Positions 29,772-38,880 of a stretch of DNA of 64,000 nt are shown here, piece after piece. Every line of letters starts with the position of its first letter. Positions within the stretch are counted from its first letter, which is position 1. The notes beneath the pieces are model-generated. The model ran no database searches and was not told the origin of the DNA. It saw nothing but the letters and a program-made list of their open reading frames with translations. The position numbers and the translations under genes are program-made. The stretch covers positions 124,001 through 188,000 of the forward strand of contig NZ_SLXI01000001.1 in the NCBI RefSeq assembly GCF_004345785.1, in the 5' to 3' direction. The stretch is from Bisgaardia hudsonensis. Its GTDB lineage: Bacteria; Pseudomonadota; Gammaproteobacteria; Enterobacterales; Pasteurellaceae.

Positions 29772-30473
29772 TTATAGTTTATTAAATGTATCAAGTTCTT
29801 GTTGCGTTAAATGGCGAAATTCCCCTTCTTGTAGGTTGTCATCAAGCACTATATTTCCTATCCTCCAACGGTGTAATCCAATAACCTTATTACCTAATGC
29901 AGCAAACATACGCTTAACTTGATGGTAACGACCTTCAGACAGCGTTAAATTTACATTGTAATCATCAATAATTTCCAATTTAGCTGGTTTCGTTAATTCT
30001 TTTTCTCCACGCAGTAGAATACCGTCATAGCAAGATTGTTGATAATAATCTTCAACAGGATCGGCTAAGCTAACCAAATACGTTTTTTCACAATGGTACT
30101 TGGGGGAAGTAATACGATGTGACCAATTACCGTCATCTGTCAATAAGATTAGTCCAGTTGTATCGGCATCTAATCGACCTGCACTATGGATTTTCCCCAG
30201 GAGTGGGTAATCAAAGAATTGATAAATGCTCGGATAATTATCATCAGTATGAGAGCATACATACCCTTGAGGTTTATAAAGCATAATGTATTGTCCTGCT
30301 TCATACCAACCTAATTGTTTACCATCACAGATAATTTCATCTTCGACAGTAACTTGTGTTGAACCTGATTTGATTATTTTTCCGTTCAGATTAATTAATC
30401 CTGAACGTAAAAATTTATTTGCTTGAGAGCGGGTTAAACCGAGGTTTTCGGCTAAATATTTATCTAATCTCAT
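29772..30473 (-). CDS. rsuA: 16S rRNA pseudouridine-516 synthase RsuA
   Basis: Modifies one uridine of 16S rRNA. N-terminal S4 RNA-binding domain (MRLDKYLAENLGLTRSQANKFLRSG), then the catalytic domain with the aspartate motif GRLDADTTGLILLTDDG and the conserved SEGRYHQVKRMFAALGNKVI near the C-terminus. ATG 30473 gives 233 residues, matching the Escherichia length; the open frame continues 34 codons upstream, but those residues are not part of the family and the RBS is weak at both. Confidence 0.93.
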   Translation of the reverse strand: MRLDKYLAENLGLTRSQANKFLRSGLINLNGKIIKSGSTQVTVEDEIICDGKQLGWYEAGQYIMLYKPQGYVCSHTDDNYPSIYQFFDYPLLGKIHSAGRLDADTTGLILLTDDGNWSHRITSPKYHCEKTYLVSLADPVEDYYQQSCYDGILLRGEKELTKPAKLEIIDDYNVNLTLSEGRYHQVKRMFAALGNKVIGLHRWRIGNIVLDDNLQEGEFRHLTQQELDTFNKL

Positions 30474-30586
30474 TATAGAATGCTTATTAATAATTTCAGT
30501 TTGATTTATTCTACCTGTTTTCTTAATAAAAAGAATAACCGAATAGGGATAATTTAATTTATATAGTAATAACATTTAATAAATAA

Positions 30587-30602
30587 TGTGGATCTCATCA
30601 CA
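30587..30602 (+). promoter_or_regulatory. CRP site before maeB, class II position
   Basis: TGTGG-ATCTCA-TCACA matches the CRP core in nine of ten bases. A -10 box TATAAT lies at 30623-30628, which puts the start of transcription near 30635 and the site centre about 41 bases upstream, the classical class II activating position. Confidence 0.7.
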
Positions 30603-30681
30603 TTTTTTTATTGCATTTTCTCTATAATGCACTAATCTTAATTTAACATATTTGATACAATTAATTTTACAGGAGCATTTT

Positions 30682-32946
30682 ATGGACGATCAATTACGTC
30701 AAGCCGCACTCGATTTTCACGAATATCCACGCCCAGGAAAAATTGAAGTTACCCCAACTAAATCTTTAGCTACACAACGTGATTTAGCATTAGCTTATTC
30801 ACCGGGTGTTGCTGAGCCTTGTTTAGAAATTCAAGCCGATCCTTCTGCATCTTATCGCTATACTTCTCGAGGTAATTTAGTTGCAGTAATTTCTAATGGT
30901 ACAGCAGTACTTGGATTAGGAAATATTGGTGCATTAGCTGGCAAACCCGTAATGGAAGGAAAAGGGGTACTTTTTAAGAAATTTGCGAATGTTGATGTAT
31001 TTGATATTGAGGTTGATGAAAGGGATCCTGATAAATTAATTGATATTATTGCTGCACTTGAACCAACATTTGGTGGTATTAACCTTGAAGATATTAAAGC
31101 ACCAGAATGTTTTTATATTGAAAATAAATTACGTGAACGAATGAATATTCCAGTTTTCCATGATGATCAACACGGAACAGCTATTATTTCCGCTGCGGCA
31201 GTAATTAATGGATTACGTATTGTTGGTAAAAAAATTGAAGACGTACGATTAGTCGCATCTGGTGCAGGTGCCGCTTCTATTGCTTGTTTGAATTTATTGG
31301 TTTCATTAGGTATGAAACGTGAAAACATCACCGTTTGCGATTCAAAAGGGGTTATTTTTAAAGGCCGTGATGATCGTATGGATGAAACTAAAAAGCTTTA
31401 TGCTATTGATGATAATGGAACTAGAACTCTTGCCGATGCAATTCCTAATGCAGATATTTTCTTAGGGTGTTCTGCCGCAGGAGCATTAACACAAGAAATG
31501 GTTAAAACGATGGGACCTAGCCCATTAATTCTTGCTCTCGCAAATCCAGATCCAGAGATTTTACCGCCATTAGCAAAAGCAGTTCGTCCTGATGCAATTG
31601 TGTGTACTGGGCGTTCTGATTTCCCAAATCAAGTTAATAATGTGTTATGTTTCCCATTTATTTTCCGGGGTGCTTTAGATGTAAGTGCGACAGCTATTAA
31701 TGAAGAAATGAAGTTAGCAGCAGTTTATGCTATCGCTGATTTGGCTTTAGCAGAACAGAGTGATGTCGTAACATCCGCTTATGGAGAAACAGGCGTTTCT
31801 TTTGGTCCTGATTATATTATTCCACGACCTTTTGATCCTCGTTTAATTGTTAAAATTGCTCCAGCCGTTGCTAAAGCAGCAATGGATAGTGGTGTTGCAA
31901 CTCGTCCAATTGAAGATTTTGAAGCCTATAAAGAGCAGCTTACACAGTTTGTTTATAAAACAAATTTATTTATGAAGCCAGTGTTTGCTCAAGCAAAACA
32001 AGATAAAAAACGAGTTATTTTAACTGATGGTGAAGAAAATAAAGTTTTACAAGCCGTACAAGAAATTGCCGCATTAGGCATTGCTACTCCAATATTATTG
32101 GGTCGTACAAAGGTAATCCAAGAAAAAATTCAAAAATTAGGGTTGAAACTTGATATTGGTCCAGATCTTGAAATTATTGATATTGAACATAATCCATATT
32201 ACGAAGAATGTTATCAGGCTTATTACAATAAATTAAAACGTCAAGGTGTGGCACTTGCTGGTGCTAAACGTAAAATGTTACATAATCCAACCGCACTTGG
32301 TTCGGTTTTATTAGAATTGGGTAAAGCGGATGCTATGTTGTGTGGATTAGTTGGACCATTTGGTTCTCATTTGACCGCAATTAAAGATATTATTGGTGTT
32401 AAAGAAGGACAAATTCCAGCAACCGTTAATGGTTTGGTGTTATCCAGTGGTAATTTATTTATTGCAGATACCTTTGTAAATAGTGATCCATCAGCAGAGG
32501 ATTTAGCAAATATCGTATTGATGTCAGCAGAGGAAGTTCGTCGTTTTGGTATTGAGCCACAAGTTGCACTAATTTCTCATTCTAATTATGGTACATTAAA
32601 TGAACCAAGTGCGGTCAAAATGCGTGAAGTTTTATCAATAGTACGTGAAAGAGCGCCAGATTTAATTATTGATGGTGAAATGCATTGTGATGTTGCTTTA
32701 TCAGCAAATTTACGTAATGAAATTATGCCTGATAGCCCATTAAAAGGTGCGGCAAATTTACTAATTATGCCAAATATGGAAACTGCTCGTATTAGTTTGA
32801 ATTTATTACAAGGTACGGCAACTCCAATTACAATTGGACCTATCTTGATGGGAATGGATAAGGCGGTACATATTTTAACATCCGCTTCATCTGTTCGTCG
32901 CATTATTAATATGGTTGCTGTTGCGGCAGTTAAAGCTCAAAATTAA
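30682..32946 (+). CDS. maeB: NADP-dependent malic enzyme MaeB with phosphotransacetylase-like domain
   Basis: Decarboxylates malate to pyruvate, giving NADPH. The 754 residues comprise an N-terminal malic enzyme domain ([35 protein letters not shown], the nucleotide-binding [17 protein letters not shown]) up to about residue 420, and a C-terminal phosphate acetyltransferase-like domain ([29 protein letters not shown]) thought to be regulatory. ATG 30682 is chosen for its AGGAG and family N-terminus [20 protein letters not shown]; an earlier TTG at 30652 is not needed. Two uptake signals lie inside. Confidence 0.96.
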   Translation: MDDQLRQAALDFHEYPRPGKIEVTPTKSLATQRDLALAYSPGVAEPCLEIQADPSASYRYTSRGNLVAVISNGTAVLGLGNIGALAGKPVMEGKGVLFKKFANVDVFDIEVDERDPDKLIDIIAALEPTFGGINLEDIKAPECFYIENKLRERMNIPVFHDDQHGTAIISAAAVINGLRIVGKKIEDVRLVASGAGAASIACLNLLVSLGMKRENITVCDSKGVIFKGRDDRMDETKKLYAIDDNGTRTLADAIPNADIFLGCSAAGALTQEMVKTMGPSPLILALANPDPEILPPLAKAVRPDAIVCTGRSDFPNQVNNVLCFPFIFRGALDVSATAINEEMKLAAVYAIADLALAEQSDVVTSAYGETGVSFGPDYIIPRPFDPRLIVKIAPAVAKAAMDSGVATRPIEDFEAYKEQLTQFVYKTNLFMKPVFAQAKQDKKRVILTDGEENKVLQAVQEIAALGIATPILLGRTKVIQEKIQKLGLKLDIGPDLEIIDIEHNPYYEECYQAYYNKLKRQGVALAGAKRKMLHNPTALGSVLLELGKADAMLCGLVGPFGSHLTAIKDIIGVKEGQIPATVNGLVLSSGNLFIADTFVNSDPSAEDLANIVLMSAEEVRRFGIEPQVALISHSNYGTLNEPSAVKMREVLSIVRERAPDLIIDGEMHCDVALSANLRNEIMPDSPLKGAANLLIMPNMETARISLNLLQGTATPITIGPILMGMDKAVHILTSASSVRRIINMVAVAAVKAQN

Positions 32947-32975
32947 CTTTGTGAGTATGAATTAAGTGTAAATGA

Positions 32976-33012
32976 AATAGCCTATTTCTAGAAGAAGTAG
33001 GTTATTTTTTAT
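32976..33012 (+). terminator. Terminator after maeB
   Basis: AATAGCCTA (32976-32984) pairs with TAGGTTATT (32998-33006) with one G-T pair, then a run of Ts. Confidence 0.75.
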
Positions 33013-33028
33013 TAAAAATAAAGTTTTA

Positions 33029-33042
33029 ATGATCTTGATCAA
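33029..33042 (+). promoter_or_regulatory. FNR box overlapping the sodA promoter
   Basis: ATGAT-CTTG-ATCAA matches the FNR consensus TTGAT-N4-ATCAA in nine of ten positions. It overlaps the expected -35 region of a promoter with TAAAAT at 33052-33057, a place for repression. Escherichia sodA is likewise repressed without oxygen. Confidence 0.65.
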
Positions 33043-33102
33043 TTTTTTTGTTAAAATGAGAAAGATTACCCTAACAATTACTTTATATAAGGAAAAAATA
33101 AT

Positions 33103-33744
33103 ATGGCTTATACTTTACCTGAATTAGGTTATGCTTATGATGCATTAGAACCGCATTTTGATGCACAAACAATGGAAATTCACCATAGTAAACATCACCA
33201 AGCTTATGTGAATAATGCAAATGTTGCATTAGAAGGACTGACTGATTTTGCTGATTTATGTCCAGGACAAGTTGTACGTAAATTAGCTGATATACCAGCG
33301 GACAAATTAGCGGCGGTTCGTAATAATGTTGGTGGTCATGTTAATCACACGTTATTTTGGAAATGCTTGAAAAAAGATACCGTATTAAAAGGCGCGTTAC
33401 AAGAAGCTATCGTTCGTGATTTTGGTTCAGTTGATGCATTTAAAGCAGAATTTGAAAAAGCAGCTGCTACTCGCTTTGGATCTGGATGGGCGTGGTTGAT
33501 CGTCAATGATGGAAAGTTATCTGTTGTTTCAACAGCAAATCAAGAAAGCCCATTAATGGGTAAAGAGTTTGCTGGTTGTGAAGGTTTCCCATTACTTTGT
33601 TTAGATGTTTGGGAACACTCATACTATTTAAAATTTCAAAATCGCCGTCCAGATTATATTAAAGAATTCTGGAACGTTGTAAACTGGGATTATGTCGCAG
33701 AGCGTTTTGAAAAAGCACAAGATGATTGCTGTTGCTCTAAATAA
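33103..33744 (+). CDS. sodA: Superoxide dismutase SodA (Mn/Fe type)
   Basis: Cytoplasmic enzyme that converts superoxide to peroxide and oxygen. The 213 residues have the metal ligands in the standard places: [15 protein letters not shown] (first His), [11 protein letters not shown] (second His), and [19 protein letters not shown] (Asp and His). [14 protein letters not shown] and the [11 protein letters not shown] stretch resemble the manganese subfamily. The C-terminus is unusual, ending in DDCCCSK, with three adjacent cysteines. AAGGA precedes the ATG. Confidence 0.96.
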   Translation: MAYTLPELGYAYDALEPHFDAQTMEIHHSKHHQAYVNNANVALEGLTDFADLCPGQVVRKLADIPADKLAAVRNNVGGHVNHTLFWKCLKKDTVLKGALQEAIVRDFGSVDAFKAEFEKAAATRFGSGWAWLIVNDGKLSVVSTANQESPLMGKEFAGCEGFPLLCLDVWEHSYYLKFQNRRPDYIKEFWNVVNWDYVAERFEKAQDDCCCSK

Positions 33745-33766
33745 TTAATATTATTAGTAAGTTAAT

Positions 33767-33806
33767 AAATAGCACCAAATATTAAAATATTTGGTGCTAT
33801 TTTTTG
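33767..33806 (+). terminator. Terminator after sodA
   Basis: Perfect 17-bp stem: AAATAGCACCAAATATT (33767-33783) with its complement at 33786-33802 and a 2-base apex, followed by Ts. In practice the end of the stem would open to form a larger loop. Confidence 0.88.
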
Positions 33807-33926
33807 TTAGTTGGTTATTGTTCTTAAAAAGAGAATAATTATTTCCTAAAACTATTGTTTATCATTCAGTTATAACCCGTTATTATAAAAAATAGGTTAA
33901 ACAATAGAATATTATAGGGAGAGAAA

Positions 33927-34904
33927 ATGGGATTATTAGTTGAAGGTAGATGGTATGATAAGTGGTATGATACAGATAAGACTGGAGGTCGTTTCCAACG
34001 TGATATTGCAAGATTTAGAAATTGGGTAACGGTAGATGGTAGTGCTGGACCAACAGGTATTGCTGGTTTTAAAGCAGAAGCTAATCGCTATCATCTATAT
34101 GTGTCTTTAGCTTGTCCTTGGGCTCATCGTACTTTAATCTATCGTAAACTAAAAGGCTTAGAAGATATGATTTCTGTGTCTGTTGTAAACCCTTATATGG
34201 GAAGCAATGGTTGGACATTTGAAGAGGGGGAAGGCGTGATTGCTGATCCTATTTTCAATGCGAAATATATGTATGAAATTTATACGGCTGCAAAATCAGA
34301 TTATAGTGGACGAGTAACTGTACCAGTACTTTGGGATAAAAAGACGCATACAATTGTAAGTAATGAGTCATCAGAAATTATTCGTATGTTTAATTCTGCT
34401 TTTGATAACATCGGTGCATTACCCGTTAATTTTTTACCAACTGAATTAATAAACGAAGTAGACGAACTTAATGCCTTTATTTATCCAACTATCAATAATG
34501 GTGTATATCGTTCTGGTTTTGCGACCACTCAAGAAGCCTATGAAGAATCTGTCGTTGAGTTATTTGCTGCTTTAGATAAAATTGAAGAGCGTTTAGCGAC
34601 TCGTCGTTATTTAACAGGGGAGCAGATTACAGAAGCTGATTGGCGTTTATTTACCACATTAGTTCGCTTTGATCCTGTGTATGTAGGACATTTTAAATGT
34701 AATCTAAAACGTATTGTAGATTATCCAAATATTTGGGGGTATTTACGTGATCTTTATCAAGTTAATGGCGTTGCTGATACAGTAAATATGGATCATATTA
34801 AATCTCATTATTATCAAAGTCACGCTACAATTAATCCAACAGGTGTGGTGCCATTAGGACCTTATATTGATTTTATGACACCACATAATCGAGAGAAATT
34901 ATAG
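33927..34904 (+). CDS. yqjG: Glutathionyl-hydroquinone reductase YqjG
   Basis: Xi-class glutathione transferase that removes glutathione from hydroquinone conjugates. The 325 residues show the active-site motif CPWAHRTLIYRKLKGL (cysteine at about residue 63) followed by MISVSVVNPYMGSNGWTF, the VPVLWDKKTHTIVSNESSEIIRM thioredoxin-fold part, and the helical C-terminal domain (GEQITEADWRLFTTLVRFDPVYVGHFKCN). Substrates are inferred from the family. Stands alone between terminators; a good AGGGAGA precedes the ATG. Confidence 0.92.
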   Translation: MGLLVEGRWYDKWYDTDKTGGRFQRDIARFRNWVTVDGSAGPTGIAGFKAEANRYHLYVSLACPWAHRTLIYRKLKGLEDMISVSVVNPYMGSNGWTFEEGEGVIADPIFNAKYMYEIYTAAKSDYSGRVTVPVLWDKKTHTIVSNESSEIIRMFNSAFDNIGALPVNFLPTELINEVDELNAFIYPTINNGVYRSGFATTQEAYEESVVELFAALDKIEERLATRRYLTGEQITEADWRLFTTLVRFDPVYVGHFKCNLKRIVDYPNIWGYLRDLYQVNGVADTVNMDHIKSHYYQSHATINPTGVVPLGPYIDFMTPHNREKL

Positions 34905-34922
34905 GTTTCATAATTGATAAAA

Positions 34923-34964
34923 AGAGCGGTTGAATTTTAGAGAATATTAAATTCTGACCGCTCT
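34923..34964. terminator. Terminator between yqjG and gntP
   Basis: AGAGCGGT (34923-34930) pairs with ACCGCTCT (34957-34964), and GAATTT/AAATTC extends it. The arms resemble, but do not match, the uptake signal (AGCGGT instead of TGCGGT). Convergent genes share it. Confidence 0.65.
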
Positions 34965-34971
34965 AGCTTTG

Positions 34972-36321
34972 TTATAAAATAGCGCTACCAATTAAAGCAA
35001 TAATAAATCCGACTACGCCGATTGATGTTTCTAATGCTGTCCATGTTTTTAAAGTCGTTTTTTCATCCATTTCTAAGAATCTGCTTACTAACCAGAATCC
35101 AGAATCATTTACATGAGAAAGAACGGTCGCTCCAGAAGCTATTGCGATGACAATAAAGCAAAGATCAAACTGGCTTAAATCCGTAGCATTTGCAACAGTA
35201 GGGGCTAAAAGAGCTGCGGTAGTTGTTAATGCTACAGTTGCAGAACCTTGTGCTACACGCAATGTCGTTGCAATTAGAAATGCAGCTACAATAATCGGCA
35301 TTCCTGTATCTGACATCATATTTGATAATACATCACCAATACCACTTGCTCTTAGTACGCCACCAAACATACCGCCAGCACCAGTTACTAATATAATAGA
35401 ACAAATTGGCCCTAAAGCATTATTACAAATTTTTTCTATCTGTTCGTAGCTTCTTGTATCTCGTAATAAGAGAATAGCAACTAATAATGTAATCAATAGA
35501 GCAATAGGTGTCTTACCGATTAAACGCAAACTTTGTACCCAAAGAGCAGAACCATCAATTACCTTTGTTACACTTAAAGTATTTAATCCTGTATCAAAGA
35601 GAATAAGAAAAACAGGAAGTAGTAATACAATAATTACCTTTTTAAAACTTGGTGGATTAAGTGTATTTTCATTCTCCATCACTTCCATACTAAGAAATGA
35701 TTTTGGTAGCTCGACATAAATTCTTTTACTTATAAAATTACTAAAAAGATAAGTTCCGATATACCAAGTTGGAATTGCACAAATTAGTCCAACGATAACT
35801 AACAATCCCATATTAACACCAAGTAAATCACCTGATGCCACAGGACCTGGATGAGGGGGTAAGAATGCATGCATAACTGCAAATGCACCAGCAGAAGGCA
35901 AGGCATAACGTAATACTGAGCCACCAAACTGTTTTGCTACACTAAATATAATGGGGAGCATTACTACTAAGCCAGCATCAAAAAATATAGGAAAACCAAA
36001 AAGTAATGATGCTATTCCTAAGGCTAAAGGTGCTTTTTCTTTACCAAATTTATTAATAAGTGTATCAGCCAGAACTTTTGCACCACCAGTTATTTCAAGA
36101 ATACCACCAATCATGGCTCCTAATCCAACTAATAGTGCCACTGATGCTAAAGTACTACCAAATCCACCTAATAAGGTTGGTAAGATTTTATCAATGGGAA
36201 TACCTGTTGCTAGAGCGGTGAGTAAACTCACAATAATTAATGAAACAAAAGCGTGAACTTTAAATTTTATAATTAAAACTAGCAAAAAAATAATTGCGGC
36301 TATCATTGTAAATATAAGCAT
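34972..36321 (-). CDS. gntP: Gluconate permease of the GntP family
   Basis: Inner-membrane gluconate:proton symporter, 449 residues and about 12 helices. GntP-family segments are visible: FPIFFDAGLVVMLPIIFSVAKQ, MHAFLPPHPGPVASGDLLGVNMG, AQGSATVALTTTAALLAPTV and SGATVLSHVNDSGFWLVSRFLEM. Which gluconate-like acid it prefers is set by context: next to gntK and gntR, gluconate is most likely. It is divergent from gntK, and an operator of the GntR type sits 18 bases upstream of the start. Confidence 0.9.
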   Translation of the reverse strand: MLIFTMIAAIIFLLVLIIKFKVHAFVSLIIVSLLTALATGIPIDKILPTLLGGFGSTLASVALLVGLGAMIGGILEITGGAKVLADTLINKFGKEKAPLALGIASLLFGFPIFFDAGLVVMLPIIFSVAKQFGGSVLRYALPSAGAFAVMHAFLPPHPGPVASGDLLGVNMGLLVIVGLICAIPTWYIGTYLFSNFISKRIYVELPKSFLSMEVMENENTLNPPSFKKVIIVLLLPVFLILFDTGLNTLSVTKVIDGSALWVQSLRLIGKTPIALLITLLVAILLLRDTRSYEQIEKICNNALGPICSIILVTGAGGMFGGVLRASGIGDVLSNMMSDTGMPIIVAAFLIATTLRVAQGSATVALTTTAALLAPTVANATDLSQFDLCFIVIAIASGATVLSHVNDSGFWLVSRFLEMDEKTTLKTWTALETSIGVVGFIIALIGSAIL

Positions 36322-36338
36322 ATTCTCTCCTTATTTGT

Positions 36339-36352
36339 TGTTACTGGTAACA
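36339..36352 (-). promoter_or_regulatory. GntR operator upstream of gntP
   Basis: TGTTACTGGTAACA, nearly identical to the GntR half-site palindrome known from gluconate genes (GTTAC-NN-GTAAC), located between the gntP promoter region and its start codon. Confidence 0.75.
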
Positions 36353-36403
36353 TATGAAATATCATTGATTATTTACTTTATTGCAATATATTTATCTTTT
36401 TTA

Positions 36404-36419
36404 TGTGACGAACTTCAAA
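36404..36419. promoter_or_regulatory. CRP site in the gntP-gntK gap
   Basis: TGTGA-CGAACT-TCAAA matches the CRP core in nine of ten places. It lies near the centre of the divergent gap, about 61 bases from plausible transcription starts on each side. Confidence 0.55.
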
Positions 36420-36478
36420 AAATATTTAAATTAGAGATGAAAAATTTTAAATATACGCTAAATTATTTTATATAAATA

Positions 36479-36490
36479 GTTATGGGTAAC
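36479..36490 (+). promoter_or_regulatory. GntR operator overlapping the gntK leader
   Basis: GTTATGGGTAAC, the GTTAC-NN-GTAAC pattern with one change, ends just before the gntK ribosome-binding site (GGAGG at 36494-36498). Confidence 0.65.
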
Positions 36491-36502
36491 ATTGGAGGAA
36501 TA

Positions 36503-37018
36503 ATGAAAAAAGGGAAAGTATTTATTTTTATGGGAGTATCTAGCACAGGAAAAACATCTATTGGTACCGAAGTAGCAAAACGATTAAAAATGAAGTTTAT
36601 TGATGGAGATGATTTACATCCTAGAGCCAATATTTTAAAAATGAGTCAAGGAATACCTCTGAATGATGAAGATAGAGTACCTTGGTTAGAACGAATTAAT
36701 GATGCTGCTTTTAGTTTAGAGCAAAAAAATGAAAATGGCATTATAGTGTGTTCAGCTTTGAAAAAAAGTTATCGGGATTTAATTCGTCAAGGTAATCAGA
36801 ATATTTCTTTTATTTTTTTACATGGGGATTTTGATTTAGTATTGCAAAGAATGGAACTTCGTAAAGGACATTTTATGAAAGCCGATATGTTAAAAAGTCA
36901 GTTTGATACACTAGAGATACCACAAGAGAATGAATCAGATGTTATTTTTGTGGATATTAGTCGGTCTTTTGAGGATGTTATATATGATTGTGTTGAGAAT
37001 ATAGAAAAGCTACTTTAA
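36503..37018 (+). CDS. gntK: Gluconokinase GntK
   Basis: Phosphorylates gluconate to 6-phosphogluconate, feeding the pentose phosphate pathway. The 171 residues have the P-loop MGVSSTGKTSIGTEVAKRL and FIDGDDLHPRANILKMSQGIPLNDEDRVPWL, a gluconokinase hallmark. ATG 36503 follows GGAGG at proper spacing; the open frame begins seven codons earlier. Its stop codon overlaps that of convergent gntR by four bases, and no terminator separates them. Confidence 0.93.
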   Translation: MKKGKVFIFMGVSSTGKTSIGTEVAKRLKMKFIDGDDLHPRANILKMSQGIPLNDEDRVPWLERINDAAFSLEQKNENGIIVCSALKKSYRDLIRQGNQNISFIFLHGDFDLVLQRMELRKGHFMKADMLKSQFDTLEIPQENESDVIFVDISRSFEDVIYDCVENIEKLL

Positions 37019-38019
37019 ATACTTTCACCTAAATGGATCTTATATCCCAAATTGATTATTGATGTTTTTGGTGTAGCTCCGTGAATTTGGTTTAGTAATT
37101 CTGTTGCGGATATTTTTCCTATCTCTAAACGAGGAGTTATCACTGAAGCTAGTTGTGGGGTAAGAGATTGTCCAACATCTAAGCCATGAAAACCAGCTAT
37201 TGCAATTTGCTCTGGTACCAATATTCCTTGTCTTTGGCATTCGAATAAGGCACCTATTGCTAAGTCATCATTGGTACAAAAAATCCCGTCTATTTGAGGG
37301 TGTAATTGAAGTGCTTGGCGTAACTGTTTTGCGCCTAATGTAAAGGATGATGCTTCTTCTGTTGTTAGACTATATGGTGTTAAACCATATTTTAACATGG
37401 CTTGTTCATATCCTTGCATTTTAAGCTGAGTTCGTTTGTCCATTCGAGCTGAAAAATAAATAATATTTTTGTGGCCTTTATTTATCATTGTTTCAACTAT
37501 TGATTCAGCTGCCGCTATATTATCGAAACCAATAGATTGATAAATACCAATATGATTACTTTCCATTATTTCAATTACAGGAATTTGAGCAATCTCTAAC
37601 ATTTTTAAGGTTTTTTCTGTATGTTCATTTTCAGATAGAATAAGACCGTCAACATTGTAAGAAAGTAATGATTCGATTCTTTGTTCTTCTTTCTCTTTAC
37701 TATATCCATAATGTGCTAACATAGTTTGGTAGCCTTCATTATCAGTAACAAGTTCTATCCCTTTGATTACATCTGCAAATACTTGGTTAGTAAGGGAAGG
37801 AACTAAAACTCCGATTGCTTGACTTTTTGAGTTAGCAAGTATTTCAGGTGCTCTATTGGGGATATAACCAAACGTTTCTATTGCTACTGCAATTTTTTTT
37901 TGTGTTTCAAGTGCCACAGAATCAGGGTTTCGGAGATAGCGACTCACCGTCATTTTGGTAATACCTAGATGAGTGGCGATATCTTGCAATGTTGGGCGTT
38001 TATATTTGGTTTTAAGCAT
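37015..38019 (-). CDS. gntR: LacI-family gluconate operon repressor GntR
   Basis: DNA-binding repressor of the gluconate genes, released by gluconate. The 334 residues open with the LacI-type helix-turn-helix PTLQDIATHLGITKMTVSRYLRNPDSVA, followed by a hinge and sugar-binding domain (AIGVLVPSLTNQVFADVIKGIE, GIFCTNDDLAIGALFECQRQG, IAIAGFHGLDVGQSLTPQLASVITPR). Similarity to GntR and the GTTAC-NN-GTAAC sites at gntP and gntK agree. The 3' end overlaps gntK by four bases. Confidence 0.9.
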   Translation of the reverse strand: MLKTKYKRPTLQDIATHLGITKMTVSRYLRNPDSVALETQKKIAVAIETFGYIPNRAPEILANSKSQAIGVLVPSLTNQVFADVIKGIELVTDNEGYQTMLAHYGYSKEKEEQRIESLLSYNVDGLILSENEHTEKTLKMLEIAQIPVIEIMESNHIGIYQSIGFDNIAAAESIVETMINKGHKNIIYFSARMDKRTQLKMQGYEQAMLKYGLTPYSLTTEEASSFTLGAKQLRQALQLHPQIDGIFCTNDDLAIGALFECQRQGILVPEQIAIAGFHGLDVGQSLTPQLASVITPRLEIGKISATELLNQIHGATPKTSIINLGYKIHLGESI

Positions 38020-38103
38020 TAATTTCTTGTATGTTATAGCACTTGAAGTCTGATAATCGTTATTTCACCGCAAATTATATAGTAAAAGATATTTTTATTT
38101 AAG

Positions 38104-38856
38104 CTAATTCAATACGTTCGGTATTTCATTACCAAATTCTACTGGAAGGTTTTTATCACAAATAATCACATCAAAGCTATTGAGAGTATTAACATAGGCT
38201 TTATGAACAGTATTCATTTTTGTGGAATCAAATACTAAAATATTCTGACCGCTCTTTTTCATTGCTTTTTGTTTAATCATCGCTTCATTAAAGTCAAAAC
38301 AGGTTACGCCTTTTTCGGGATCAATTCCTGCAGCTGAAATAAATGATTTTGTTGTACATATTGAATCTATGATAGAGTGGTTTTGTATTGGTGAGAAAAA
38401 AGAATTATTACGAGAATAGTTTCCTCCGCATAAAATTATTTCGCAATTAGAACGTTCTTGTAGCACCATAAAAGTATTAATAGAACAGCAAAGTGCGGTG
38501 AATTTTATTGTAGGATCAATTTGCGAGGCAATAAAAGGGATAGTCGAACCACAGTCGAAGAAAATAATATCATCTTCTTCAACTAAGGAGGCTGCAATTT
38601 TGCCAATGTGCATTTTTTCTGCAATATTTTTCGTTTCTTGTTCGAAAATAAGATAGTTATTTTTTTCTCTTAGATGAGGATCTCTAACAATGTATCCTCC
38701 TAATAAAACGATAGAGCCTTTGTGAGTATTTAAATCTCGACGTATAGTCATTTCTGATATATTCAAAATACTAGCGGCTTCTTTTAAATGAAGTTTATCC
38801 ATTTTTTTTAGTAAAAAGTCTAATTTTTGAATACGAGATTGAATTTTTTTATCCAT
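38104..38856 (-). CDS. deoR: DeoR-family repressor of deoxyribose metabolism
   Basis: 250-residue regulator. The N-terminal helix-turn-helix (KMDKLHLKEAASILNISEMTIRRDLNTHKGSIVLLGGYIV) is very close to Escherichia DeoR, which responds to deoxyribose 5-phosphate. The sensor part has IIFFDCGSTIPFIASQI and CGGNYSRNNSFFSPI. It lies 24 bases downstream of deoC on the same strand, so enzyme and regulator form one operon and DeoR may control itself. It contains an uptake signal at 38491-38499. Confidence 0.9.
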   Translation of the reverse strand: MDKKIQSRIQKLDFLLKKMDKLHLKEAASILNISEMTIRRDLNTHKGSIVLLGGYIVRDPHLREKNNYLIFEQETKNIAEKMHIGKIAASLVEEDDIIFFDCGSTIPFIASQIDPTIKFTALCCSINTFMVLQERSNCEIILCGGNYSRNNSFFSPIQNHSIIDSICTTKSFISAAGIDPEKGVTCFDFNEAMIKQKAMKKSGQNILVFDSTKMNTVHKAYVNTLNSFDVIICDKNLPVEFGNEIPNVLN

Positions 38857-38880
38857 TACAAAGGCTCCTAATATTATTAA

